A DNA stretch of 64,000 nt, taken from NCBI RefSeq assembly GCF_051020975.1, contig NC_135042.1:10625888-10689887 (forward strand), read 5' to 3'. Shown in pieces: positions 23,401 to 34,590 of the stretch (positions are counted from its first letter, which is position 1; every line of letters begins with the position of its first letter). Origin of the DNA: Osmia lignaria lignaria. Taxonomy: Eukaryota > Arthropoda > Insecta > Hymenoptera > Megachilidae. The position numbers and the translations under genes were made by a program. The notes below the pieces were generated by a model that saw only the letters and a program-made list of their open reading frames with translations, ran no database searches and was not told the DNA's origin.

Positions 23401-26056
23401 ATTTATCCCCGAGGATGCTTCGCAACCGGATGATTCAAACGTGCAGGCTACCGAGCCAAAATCAACCCGCCAGGAAAACGAATACGAAACGACGGGCAGT
23501 GGAGGTTTGGATTACTCTGAAATCAAGGAGGTAACCAACGCGTATTTCACTTCGAAAGCGTACACCGATGAAACTGAAAGTGGTCCAACTGGTTACGATG
23601 ATTTTCATGTCACCGGCGAGGATCAAGGTCACAACGTGAACTTGCAGAGTCCTTCGAACACTCCTGAAGAAGATCAAGCAAGTGGAGAAAGAACGAAATT
23701 AGGCAATACAGACTTGAATGGAGAAAACGATGAAGGAAGAAACGTTGTGTTGGGAGAAAGCAACCCAGAGTCTGCAAACGATGGATTAAATGAGAACATG
23801 GAACATGAAACTGAAGAAGAAACTGGAAAAGCTTCTCCTATGGAAGAAACAATCGGGTCAGTTCACGAAGATTCAACGCCTCCAGATGAAACTGACGCAT
23901 CCAAAGAGAACGGAGAAGAGTATTTTCATAATGAAGAGACGATTGAATCGCCAGAAGAAGAAGCTAATGACGAAGAGGCTGAAGAGGAGACTTCGGTAGG
24001 TTCTTGGATAGATAGATTATCATACACTACTGATTCTGGAAATGATTACACGACAGAACAGAATGATTTTGTAAATGAACAAGCAACCAAGTATTCAGAT
24101 TCGAAAGAAGATTCTTCTCTCGTTGGATCATCGCTGAAGACGGATAATGCTGAAGGTGCAAAGGATGAATCACAGCAATCGTTGCCATTTTGTGACAATT
24201 CCTTATTGCAAGGCACAATAAAATCGGTAGTTAATGATTATGCTAACGAAGGCTCGTCCGAGGAGACGGTTGGTTCCACGCACAACCAGGAATTTCTACC
24301 GGAAATCGTAGGAATTCCGAATTTGAAGAGTGTTCTGACCATGCCGCGGATCGAGCAGAGGATCATGGAGAAGGTGAAGGATCGTTTGTCGAAGATAATC
24401 ACCGTCGACAGAAAGATCTTCGACAGCGACAAGACGGCCGTCATGATCAGGAACACTTTACGTCACATATTGTCCGCTGCACCCATTCCAAAGACGGAAC
24501 TTCCGCCGATGACCGTCGAGGAACATCAATTCAAAGATGGAAAATGGGTGACCAACGCGGTTACTGTTGCACCAGAAACCGACGAAACTCGTGCTCCAAC
24601 GAGTTTGGGAAAGGTACAAGCTTCTGTCAGAAGTTTTCTTCGGGATCCAGCAGTAGGTTTGGAAGCGGCCAAACATCCTGCCGTCCAAAACATGATCGTC
24701 GAAAGCGTTCGAAACACTTTCGAGCCAGGAAACGAAGAACCTGTGGACGATTCGGTGATTCGAAGCACTCTGAACCAAGAACTGAGCCTTATGCAAACAG
24801 AGAACGAACAAAATGAAGATGATACGATGACAGAAGATACACCAGCATCGGACAGCCTCGACGTATCGAATATTGATATGAAAAAGTTATTAGACATCGC
24901 CAAAGACGAGGCGGGTGTGAATGACACCGAGGAACATGAATCTTCAACTCCGAAATCCCTTAATACAGGAAACTCAGAAGTTCAAGAAGACAATTTGAAT
25001 AAAGAGGATACTGAGAAGGAAGCCACGGATGATGGTGTAGTTGGAATGGCAAAAGATGGTAGTTCAATGACATCGAACTCGGAAGAACCACCAGAGGTAC
25101 CAAATTATAAATCCAGCTGCAGTGAAACTCAGTCCAACGTGGCTGTTGCTCCAAGAAATCAAGAGTCCTCGACTGATCAAGCAGAAAATGATGAAGATGA
25201 GGACAAAGCATTGGTAGGAATGGAGAACGTAGGTTCGAATGAAGAACAGCCTTCGTTCGAAGACGTTGGTTCTGAACACGATCTCGCTTATTTGGGGAAA
25301 ATCTCTCTGAAGAACAGGAATGATGCGGACGAAGTGAAGAGTCTTAAAAATTCCGAGCTGTATTATATCGGTGACGGCGTGAAGCTACCATTAGAGATCC
25401 GAAAATTGAACGATGGCTCGTACGCTTTATCGATATCAAGGAGATTCTGTGAACACCTTCTAAACAAGGAATGCCCTTGTTGCGTGCCTGTGAAAGGTAA
25501 TGTTGTTCGCACGGTCCGAAGAAACTCGGACACGAACGATGATGACGGAGGAATCTGGTCGAGCAGGAGGAAAATAATCAGCGACGGTGAATCGACAAGA
25601 TCAATTTTATCGAACGAACGAAGGAAACGTGATTTAACCGATGAAAGCTTGCACATTTTCTCGATGCCCGTAGAAAGTTTCGCGAGAAGATACAATCTGT
25701 CTTTGAATTTGGAGAGGGCGCAAGCACCGTGGAATTTAGACGCGAAGAACAAGATTGATGAACGTAAGAGGAATTTGAAAAATGAAGAAAAGAACAAGGT
25801 GAACGTTGATCATCTTCGTGATCTGTTGACCATTCACGCGATCTCTGATAACGATCAAACGAAAAGGGTAAATAATGATAGAAAGGAGGGTGCAACGAGT
25901 TACGAGTACCAAATGCAGAGAGAAGAGAAGAAAAGCTTTGATAGGTACCGACGTCATCGCAACACCGATGAAAACGTGAACAAACGAGTAGAAATAGTGA
26001 AAAGTATATTGAACTGGCTGAAAAATATAATTTTAAATGCATCGCCTAAACGATAA
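20460..26056 (+). CDS. Uncharacterised secreted acidic protein, about 1,228 residues
   Basis: Two exons are proposed: 20460-20572 and 22483-26056, joined in phase (AG|A). The first encodes a clear signal peptide (MRRSVIIYSILFTLITTVCS) and a short acidic stretch. The second is one long open frame. Most of the protein is low-complexity and rich in Glu, Asp, Ser, Asn and Gln. Less repetitive parts are a Cys pair near residue 143 (YICYCQQ), a helical-looking block at about 645-785 (containing EQRIMEKVKDRLSKII and LRHILSAAPIPKTELPPM), and a Cys cluster near 1024-1037 (RRFCEHLLNKECPCC). Dibasic sites (AKRS, RRKRD) and an amphipathic C-terminus (ILNWLKNIILNA) are present. I do not recognise the family. 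The 5' neighbour's C-terminal extension has a similar make-up, so the two may be related or co-functional, which is inference. AATAAA follows at 26281. Confidence 0.75.
21652..22368. mobile_element. Terminal-inverted-repeat element (outer) in intron, Tc1/mariner-pogo-like
   Basis: The ends are CAGTGGTACCTCGGTATACG and its near-complement CGTATATCGAGGTACCACTG, flanked by TA. These features suggest a TA-targeting non-autonomous element of the Tc1/mariner or pogo/Tigger type; the superfamily is inferred from the end sequence only. It lies in the only intron of the secreted-protein gene, ending about 115 nt before exon 2, and is split by another element (21921-22335). Confidence 0.8.
21921..22335. 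mobile_element. Second terminal-inverted-repeat element nested inside the first
   Basis: The ends are ACAGTGAGTCACAAAATTAT and its near-complement ATAATTTTGTGACTCACTGT, with flanking TA. Long subterminal arms also pair: 'gaggcattttgagaatctat' and 'atagcttctcaaaaagcccc'. No transposase frame is left. Because it interrupts the outer element, it inserted later. Confidence 0.82.
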
Positions 26057-26482
26057 ATGATTTTTTTTCTTTATGATTTTTTATTATCCGATAGCAGACC
26101 GCGAAGACAGCGATAATTTAAATTTAAGGTTAGATCCCTTTCCGACTAAACTATGTTCTATAATCTATAAAATTAAAATGTTATATCTATTTTATAATTT
26201 ACCTAGCTATAATGATTTTAATACTTCTTTTTATATTTCATTATATCTTTTTTAATTTGTTTAGTGTAATATAGAGATAAAATAAAGAGTTACTACCTGA
26301 TAAATAAAGAAAATCCTCCCATTTTATATTATTATTATCGATTTCTGATCTTTATGATCTATTACCATCGGTGGTGAGTCATTGAGTGACGTAATCCTCA
26401 ATGGTTAACTCGAATCAATGGAAGGTAACTGATAACTTGGTTATGTTTGGCAGGTTTGAACGTCTGTCAACATAGCAAGAGA

Positions 26483-27355
26483 ATGGGTTTGTTTGGCAAA
26501 TCCCAGGAAAGAAATCCAAAAGATATGGTTAGAATTGAAACGAACTCTGATCAGTTGTTCAATTTTTACATGAAATCGTATTTCAGGTTCAAGAATGGAC
26601 ACATAAATTAAGGAAGGAGGGTTATCAACTCGACAGACAGGTTAGAGGTAAGTTATTGCAAGTAATCTTTCATTAGAGTACACTCTGATATGAGAGATTA
26701 TATTTATGAGACAGCAATTCAACGGGAAGAGGAGAAAATAAAACGTTCTCTAAAAGAAGCAGCTAAGAAAGGTGATAAGGATGTATGCAAAATACTTGCA
26801 AAGGAAATCATACGTGCCCGTAAAACTTGCAATAAAATCTATACATCAAAAGCTCACTTGAACTCTATTTCTTTGCAAATGAAAAATCAGTTGGCTACTA
26901 TTAGAGTAGCAGGTTCTGTGTCAAAATCTACAGAAGTAATGCAAGCAATGCAGTCATTAGTCAGGGTACCCGAAGTAGCTGCTACAATGAGAGAACTGTC
27001 AAAAGAAATGATGAAAGCTGGAATTATTGAAGAAATGTTGGATGAAACTATGGACTCTATAGAAGACTCTGAAGAAGTAGAAGATGAGGCAGATGAGGAA
27101 ATAGATAAAGTAATTTCTAACTACATAATCAAATGTTTCAGGAATACCTAAAAAAGAATATAGCCATATAATGTTGAATATGTATTACAGATTTTATGGG
27201 AAGTTACAGCAGGCCAGTTAGGTACTGCACCTGCAGTTGTTACAGAAACCCCAGGATCAGTTGTAGCATCTACATCTGCTGAAGAAGAAGGGGAAGAAGT
27301 AGATGATAAAGAACTCGAAGAAATGAAAATGAGACTTCAAAGTCTTCGTAGTTAG
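26483..27355 (+). CDS. Vps24: Charged multivesicular body protein 3 (ESCRT-III, Vps24)
   Basis: CHMP3/Vps24 co-assembles with CHMP2 on CHMP4 filaments at endosomes and other membranes to drive inward budding and scission. Exons: 26483-26527, 26587-26647, 26715-27109, 27191-27355, all phase-compatible, encoding 221 residues, the usual length. The sequence follows human CHMP3 from the first residues (MGLFGKSQERNPKDMV) through IQREEEKIKRSLKEAAKKG, KNQLATIRVAGSVSKSTEVM and RELSKEMMKAGIIEEMLDE. The acidic linker and the C-terminal MIM1 motif (EEMKMRLQSLRS) that binds the Vps4 MIT domain are intact. The basic N-terminal membrane-binding helix is also present. The start is fixed by the conserved MGLFGK. 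A possible poly(A) signal AATAAA is at about 27524. Nothing unusual is seen. Confidence 0.95.
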
Positions 27356-27972
27356 GTGTAATATGTAAATAACCTGTTTATATTAATTTTGTGTTGAAAT
27401 CTACCTGCACTAATTAAGCATATGCATACAAAACGTACAAACAGCATGGAGTGGATGCCCAGTGAAATTAGATACTATCATTCGAAGTATCTGAATAATG
27501 CTTTTATACTGAGTAACCAAAAAAATAAAGATCAAGTATTACAAAAAGAGAAAAACTTTTATTCTCTTAATATCGTTTCTGTATCCAGCTTTTATAATCT
27601 GTACAAGATACTATAGCCATAGATATAGAGAAGCTGGCTTCTTAAGTGTATTAAGTTTAAACACACATTGCTTAAGTTAATTATAGCTGTAACACCGCGT
27701 ATTAATATGTATTATACATAAAACATTAATTTTGATTGTTATCATTTGTGCATTTTCTGTTCACACCTTCTATTTGAATTTCGATAATACGAAAACATAG
27801 AATTAACAGCAAGGTGAGTAACGAATATGATCAATTTCAATTAAAATTAGAACTTGATATATTGTATAAATTTACAATCTTTCTGTTGTTTGAAGTTACT
27901 TGGTTCGAATGTTTCCAACTTCATTGTTTTCAACTATAAAATGATAGAAATACTTGTATTCCATAATAAATT

Positions 27973-28375
27973 ATGTACCCAAAATCTGATAATTGTTTAG
28001 AACATCCTCTTGGTATATTGTGTGAATGTAAAGAACATCAAGAAATATTAAATAAATTTATGTTTTACTGTATTGGATCGCGACACTATTCACTACCCAA
28101 GATGAATGTAGGTGAGCAAAAGTATAAATGCATTAATATGCAACGATATAAATTATTAAACGGTATTTTAAATTCCTTGATTTATATTAGAACCAGTTGC
28201 TTCAGCAAAGGTTTTGTGGATAAAAAATCCTATCAAATTAAATGAAGAGTTTACGAAACCTATGCTTGATTATTCTGAAACAAAATTAGATATTAATGCT
28301 CAAAATGTAGACAAAATATGGGTACCTCTAGTATCAGACCTAATACCGCTAAGAGACATCAAACTAAAATTTTGA
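27973..28375 (+). CDS. Small uncharacterised protein, 107 residues
   Basis: Two exons join in phase: 27973-28111 and 28191-28375 (G|AA), and both boundaries have acceptable sites (G/gtgagc and tatattag/). The protein starts MYPKSDNCLEHPLGILCECK and ends PLVSDLIPLRDIKLKF. It has no signal peptide or membrane segment. Cysteines are confined to the first 35 residues (CLEH...CECKEH...FYCIGS), which could be a small metal site, but the spacing fits no class I know. The second exon has the charged, non-repetitive composition of real protein. I do not recognise the family. It lies 0.6 kb after CHMP3 and is convergent with the THAP gene. Confidence 0.55.
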
Positions 28376-29044
28376 TTCTATTGCTATATATCGCAAATAA
28401 TTTACCACAACTATTTACAGAATATTTAAATTAACGAAATATACATACTTAAATTAATGGTATCCTATATTTCAATATTTTTCACAAAAATTCATTATAC
28501 AATAAATCTTTTTACATATATTTTTTGCAACATAATAGTTGTAACTTTATGTGTAAATGTTTGTATGTACATACGCATGAATAGAAATGTGTTCGCATAA
28601 ATATACACAGTAAAATTATAATTCTTTCCTATTAAAAGCTTCAGATATAACATGTGTTTTTTAATATGGTTTCAAAATAAAATGTGATGTTTTCATAAAT
28701 TTCTGCAACATTCTAATATTTCTTTCGTTTAAAAATATATATGTCTCAACAACCATAAAAACAAATGATGCAAAAATGACCAAACAATTTGTATTTGTAC
28801 TCTACAAAATTTTTTGTTACTTTAGCCTAATATTATTATTACTGTTATTATCATGCCTATCACCATCGTGTTATAAATATATAATAAAAATAATATATAC
28901 ATATTTTAATTATCACTGTTTGTAGAGTATATACCTGGTCACTTTTAATATACAAATAGTCGTATAGTGTGCATAAATCCATAATATTTATGTGTAACTA
29001 TATATATTCTTAAAAATTTATCATTTATTTGTGTTTCAGTACAT
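28376..29044. other. AT-rich spacer between convergent genes
   Basis: Holds the 3' UTRs of the small + strand gene (AATAAA at about 28501) and of the THAP gene on the minus strand (TTTATT, that is AATAAA in minus sense, near 29024). No gene is seen. Confidence 0.55.
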
Positions 29045-30979
29045 TTACAAGTGATCGATCACCATATTAACGATCGATAGTTTTATCTGTGCTCTAGCTT
29101 TTCTAGGAAGTCTATGCATATGAGGTGCGAGTTTGCGTAAAAAATATTTAACTTCACTTCTAATTGGAAACATTGTTCTACGCATTGTCCCTGAAACTTT
29201 TTTACGTCGTACGGGTTTTTCTTCTTTCGGAGATAAACATTCTACTTCTTCAAAGTCCTCGTAAAAGTGATCCTCCTTTACATTAATTGCTTCCTCATCC
29301 AACACTTCTAATGCGTGTGGTAAAATAACTTCTTCGTGTACTTCTAATTCTTCAGAAGTTATTTTATTCTCTGTTTCTTCTGGAGAAATTGAAAGAAACT
29401 CAACTAAATTTTTATCTGCCTCTTGCTTAATCTGTTTTATTACTGGCAATGTAACTGTTGCTTGACCATTTTTCATCCATACTTGTTGCCTTGAATCAGT
29501 TTCATTAGAGTTAGTAGAAGTATGAGTAATTTTTGTTCTAGTTTGCTTTTTGTTAGCTTTCACGGATTTTTGTTGATCTTGTTCAGGAAGATCTATCTTA
29601 ATTAGTAAACCTGGAGGTATGCTAGATAAACTATGCACTGGAATAGGAGCACCTAAATTTGATATGTCACCAGTGAATGGTAAGATCACTTTCTTTATGT
29701 TGCCTTGAATATTATTTGTAATATTTGATGTAATATTATTAGATATTGTTATAGGTTGGAACTGATCTGTAAATTGGATTTTCCAGTTAGAAGTAGGAGG
29801 AAGCGGTAATTTTTTTATCACACGATTTTCAATATTATTAGGATCAGGCCTTGGAATGTTAATAAGTGTTGGCCTTTTAGATTTCCCACGCTTTTTTGCA
29901 AGAGGTGTAGGCTTATTATCTACCTTTGGTTTTTTACTAGATACTAAGGGTCTTAAGAAACCTTGTTTTTTAATTCCTTTACCAGGATTAGTACAATTAG
30001 ATTCCTCTAACACATCTTGTTCATCTTCAACCTGTTCTGTTGAATTGACTGAGTTTAACTGTGATACATCCCTTATAGTTGGAACTGCATCACATGGTCC
30101 TATTTTATGAAAATTTTGCCCTGTTTGAAAATGTTTTGAACACAATACTAATTTCCTTATTTGATTTGGAGACATCTTCAATAAATCCTCTCTGCCTAAA
30201 AATTGACACCACCTCAAACATCTTCCAATCTCATACGCAGGAAATGGATGAAATTTATATCTTTCTATTTTATTCTTTGGATCAGATCTTGATCTACCAC
30301 AGGCAGCGCATGCTTGACTTTCTAACACAGCAGGTGGTAAAGGTTCTAACTTTTTATGTTTCTCTGATGGACTATATGATTTTGTGTCAGATACAAATTC
30401 CATAATATATTCTTCAGATCCATTCAATTGATCAGGATTGCGAATATTGGGAATAGCATTGTCTATCAATCTGCTTTTGTATCCAGGCATAAATTGGGAA
30501 TGGTCAAAATGTTTTGAACAGATGTAACAGAATAAAATTTCTTTTCTCGTCAATCTGTAATATGAATCTACACCAACAAAATCCAGCCATTTTAAGCATC
30601 GAAATTCTTCACCAGGAAAATGATGGAAAGTTGCACCATCATAATCCAAACCTGGTGGATCTCTACGTGAACGACCGCACAATACGCAAGTTATATTGTA
30701 TAAACTTTGTTTAGGATCATAAATAGAAGGTACTGCGATGCAATTTAATCTATCAAGATATTCATTTACAAAATCCTTTTGTTCAAAATGCTTGGAACAA
30801 ATCATTCGTTGAAGCAACTGCTTTTTTGTAAGTTTATATAAATCTTCGCGGCAACAGAATTCCAACCATTTTCTACATCGAGCTTCATCATTAACAGGAA
30901 ATCCAAAAAACATATATTCTTCTTCCCTATTATTTGGATTCATACGCGAACGTCCACATACAACACATGGATGTGGCAT
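29045..30979 (-). CDS. Protein with three N-terminal THAP zinc fingers
   Basis: This is a single-exon frame of 644 residues. THAP domains are C2CH zinc fingers that bind DNA, shared by cellular regulators and the P-element transposase. Three copies occur in tandem: about residues 1-88, 95-185 and 223-308. Each has a CxxC start (CVVC, CVLC, CAAC) followed by GRSR, a central Trp (KWLEFC, KWLDFV, RWCQFL), a CSKHF closing pair and the AVPTIF-like box (AVPSIY, AIPNIR, AVPTIR). After residue 310 come basic linker sequence (KKRGKSKRPTLINIPRP), an Asn/Thr-rich part, an acidic stretch (about 540-600) and a basic C-terminal region (EVKYFLRKLAPHMHRLPRKA). The last resembles BESS-like or coiled tails, but I cannot assign it. 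No transposase catalytic domain is visible. A nuclear DNA-binding regulator is likely; the target is unknown. The start lies head to head with VPS51, 525 bp away. Confidence 0.88.
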   Translation of the reverse strand: MPHPCVVCGRSRMNPNNREEEYMFFGFPVNDEARCRKWLEFCCREDLYKLTKKQLLQRMICSKHFEQKDFVNEYLDRLNCIAVPSIYDPKQSLYNITCVLCGRSRRDPPGLDYDGATFHHFPGEEFRCLKWLDFVGVDSYYRLTRKEILFCYICSKHFDHSQFMPGYKSRLIDNAIPNIRNPDQLNGSEEYIMEFVSDTKSYSPSEKHKKLEPLPPAVLESQACAACGRSRSDPKNKIERYKFHPFPAYEIGRCLRWCQFLGREDLLKMSPNQIRKLVLCSKHFQTGQNFHKIGPCDAVPTIRDVSQLNSVNSTEQVEDEQDVLEESNCTNPGKGIKKQGFLRPLVSSKKPKVDNKPTPLAKKRGKSKRPTLINIPRPDPNNIENRVIKKLPLPPTSNWKIQFTDQFQPITISNNITSNITNNIQGNIKKVILPFTGDISNLGAPIPVHSLSSIPPGLLIKIDLPEQDQQKSVKANKKQTRTKITHTSTNSNETDSRQQVWMKNGQATVTLPVIKQIKQEADKNLVEFLSISPEETENKITSEELEVHEEVILPHALEVLDEEAINVKEDHFYEDFEEVECLSPKEEKPVRRKKVSGTMRRTMFPIRSEVKYFLRKLAPHMHRLPRKARAQIKLSIVNMVIDHL

Positions 30980-31504
30980 TTTTCTACTTAATTTTTATTC
31001 TATACTTTCGTCAAATAAAGTATCTCATCTTGTGACAAAATCATAAGTTCTCTTTTCCTTATAATAAATAACACAGTCTTAAATGATTACAGTTAAATTA
31101 TTTTTTCATAATCCTTTTGTATACGATGTACTTTTATGATGTTTGAATAATAAAATTCAATAATAAGATACAATAACCTCTTCATTCTTTTCTTGATACT
31201 GCATAAGTCTTATGTATCAAACGTATTCATGAAGTGCAGTAATATTAAGAAAGTACAACAGATCAACATTTACTTTAATACACTTTATCTTTATAAGCAA
31301 ACATTAAAAAGTCACTTTCTTTACACTTTATTGCACTTGTTGCATTTTTTCCAAAAGTTCGTGAAAGGTTATGTTACTCGTTACAACGTCTTTTACCTAA
31401 CCTTTCATAAAATATTACATCCTCAACTTGGCAATACACTAACCTAACATTCTACAAAGCTCCTACTGTCAAAGTAGTTTTGTTGCAATAGAAAAGCTAA
31501 AGAT
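30980..31504. other. Head-to-head promoter region, THAP gene and VPS51
   Basis: The 525 bp between the two divergent start codons must contain both promoters, unless an upstream non-coding exon exists. It is AT-rich, with no TATA-Inr arrangement I can defend. A pair of CTAACC/CTAACA motifs occurs at about 31397-31449. Confidence 0.5.
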
Positions 31505-34500
31505 ATGGCAGAAAATTCTAATAACCCATATGATATTAATGGACAACATTTTAATCCTGATATGTACTTTCAAAAATTATTAAAAGTAAGTTTACTTTTG
31601 CATTTTCATTACATCTTGTGGTTGTCTGACAGTAAAAGACAATGTTGCCTCTTTTACAGGAATGTACTTTGAAACAAATTATGGATCATAAAGCAGAAAT
31701 TATAAAAAATACCCAAACATTACACTCTGATATGCAAACATTAGTATATGAAAATTATAATAAATTCATATCTGCTACAGACACCATCAGGAAGGTAAAT
31801 CCAGGTGCTTTAGCAATTAAATTTAAGACATCTGATATATTAATAACCTGCAGTGTGTTTATCTATTATTTAGATGAAAACTGATTTCAAAGAAATGGAA
31901 GAAAGTATGGACCTATTGGCAAAAAACATGGACAGTATTACTTCTTTTTCAGAACAGATTTCATCAACATTACAAGGAACAAGGCAACAAATTTCCAAAT
32001 TATCTTCAGTTCATGCTCTCTTAAAAAAGTTGCAATTTCTATTCAAATTGCCTAGTAACTTGAAAGATAAAATGAACGAAGAAAACTATAGACAGGTCTA
32101 CATTTCATTTTGTGCTATGAATTATACGTTTCATTTAATTTAGATATTAAAGATATTAATTAAAGGGCCCTTTCTCTTATTTCTCTTAGGCGGTACAAGA
32201 TTATATTCATGCACAAAGAGTATTAAATCAATATGGCAATATGCCTTCATTTCAAGGAATACAAAAAGACTGTGAAGATATTCTGGAGGAACTGAAATCA
32301 AGATTAAGGATGCAGTTTCATAAAAGAGATGCATCAACTAAATCCTTAGCAGAAAATGTAGATCTTTTATTACAGTTAAAAGAACCAGCTGACTCTTTGT
32401 GTGCTGAATTTTTAACACATGCAGATGGAAGATTAATGGAACAATTAGACATTCTAAAAGATATGTGTGAAAATGATATCATAGAATTTGTAGATATGGC
32501 TAGTTCTGGTTTTCTTAGTGACTTGTGTCTTATTGTTGCATCCTACAATGATATGTTCATAAACAGACCACCGGTAGAAGATAACCAGTTCACAGATGAT
32601 TTTGATACAAAAGCTATCGCACGTTTAAATAATTTTATCATGAGAAATATGAAAAAGTATTTTGATCTTATTGGAAAGAGGGTAGAAAATGTAGCCGATA
32701 CAGCAGTGTTAGTAAGAGCACTGGATAAATTTCACAGGAGGCTACAGGCTATGAATATGCTGTGCAAAGAAACAGACTTTGCAAGGTAATAAAAATATAA
32801 ACTTTTAATGAAATTATCAAAAAGCAGAATATACGCTAAAGTATATACTGTTATTTACTAGGATAGGTACAGACATTGTCGTCAACGCAGGTAGAAAACA
32901 ATGCCGTAATCACTTGGACAGTTTAAAGTCTCACCTAAGTGAGGGACTCGTTAAAGTAAGACAAATATTGGCAACTAAAGTTTCACAAGAAGAAGATGGT
33001 AGTTTAGCCGAGCTTCAAGCATTACTTATTATGCCTACTATTGAAAAAGTTAAAGGTGTCTTACAAGATCTATTGGTTAGTCTATTATCTTTAATGTTGT
33101 TTCTTATAATCCTAATCAATCGATACCAACTGATTTGGAATAATAAAATTTCAGGTATTTTTGCAACCGGATTTGTCATTCAATTTAAAGACACAATTTC
33201 TACAAGACTTTTGTGTGGACGAAGTTAGAGAAGGCCTAGTGGTTGGATTTCTACATCATTTAATGGCTACAGCAAGTGGATTCTGTACTGGATCCGATAT
33301 TCCAAAGTTTCCACCTACTCTCCTACTCTTATTGAGCAAAATGTGTATTGAATACAAAGAGAACAACGTCAAGTATTTGGTAAAATGAATGATGCGAATG
33401 TAATTTAAACAGCTCTAACTTTAAGAGACGTAGATGATCCTAAATTTTTCAATTACAGCTTACTACCACCAATGATTTGTTTAACATCGAACAGTATACA
33501 TCAGCTGCAAACGTAACAACTGACTCAGAGATATGCGAAAAGTTTCAAGAAGCGGCACAAAGTCTATTAAACCATTATGTTCGTATTCAAGGTTTAGCGG
33601 TATCACAAATGTTAAGAATATCCGTCGAGACAAGAGATTGGTTACACACAATCGAGCCAAGAACAGTTAGATCTGTAATGAAGAGAGTCGTAGAGGACAT
33701 AACAAAAATTGATACACAAGTTGCTGTTTTGTACGACGACTCGGACGGTCAAGTCGACAGAAGCAGCGACAGCAGTAGAAAAACACACAGGTACAAAATT
33801 CTGTTTGTCATACGATGAATAATGTATCAGTATCAGTATCGGTAAATGATTTGTTTGTTTATTTCAGCGTGAGTGTTTCGAGACATCACTACAGATCTAG
33901 CTGGTCATCGTACACGCCCAGTCATATAGACTCTTCGTTGATGACAAACATTCACAAATTATTTTCTGAACGTATAGAGATATTCTCGTCGGTTCAATTT
34001 AACAAAGCCTCCATTTTAACCGGGATCATCAAGATCAGTTTAAAGGTAAAATACTTTTAGCAGGCACGGTACCGTAATAGAAACAGGTGCTGTTCGAGCA
34101 GTTACAATGATAAAATAGCACAGTCATTATCCACTTTGCATCGCGAGGATACCTTTATTCTACGTCTACTGCATACTACGCAACATACTTTGTTCATTTA
34201 TCACTATCAAGAATCAACACTTGGCTCGAAACTAACGATAAAGATTCCTCTCTCTTTGTCCGCAGACTTTTCTGGAATGCGTCAGACTAAGAACTTTCAG
34301 TAAATACGGTCTACAACAAATTCAAGTCGACACTCATTATTTGCAACTATATTTATGGAGATTCGTCTCGGATGAAAAGTAAGTTTGCAAAGATCAATTT
34401 ACTCTACAATTGAAACTATTTAATATGAAATTTTTATTACAGTGTTGTTCATTTTTTACTGGATGAAATACTTGGAAGCGCTGTACATAGGTGTTTGGAA

Positions 34501-34590
34501 CCAGTTTTAATGGAGCCAAGTGTCGTGGATATTATTTGTGAGAGAGCGAACAGCGAACCATTATCAATGTTAAATATGCGAATGACGTAG
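31505..34590 (+). CDS. Vps51: VPS51, subunit of the GARP and EARP tethering complexes
   Basis: VPS51 (Fat-free in flies) joins VPS52, VPS53 and VPS54 or VPS50 to tether endosome-derived vesicles at the trans-Golgi or recycling endosomes. Ten exons splice in phase: 31505-31585, 31660-31794, 31874-32095, 32190-32785, 32862-33075, 33155-33379, 33459-33790, 33868-34045, 34266-34378, 34443-34590, giving 747 residues (the human protein is slightly longer). The N-terminal VPS51 domain is clear: NPYDINGQHFNPDMYFQKLL, then [20 protein letters not shown] and a coiled coil (EEMEESMDLLAKNMDSI-like). The rest is the helical rod typical of this family (EVREGLVVGFLHHL, ALLIMPTIEKVK). A Ser/Tyr-rich stretch near residues 590-620 (DRSSDSSRKTHS) is probably a disordered loop. 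AATAAA occurs at about 34682. The model has conserved length and no breaks. Confidence 0.94.
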
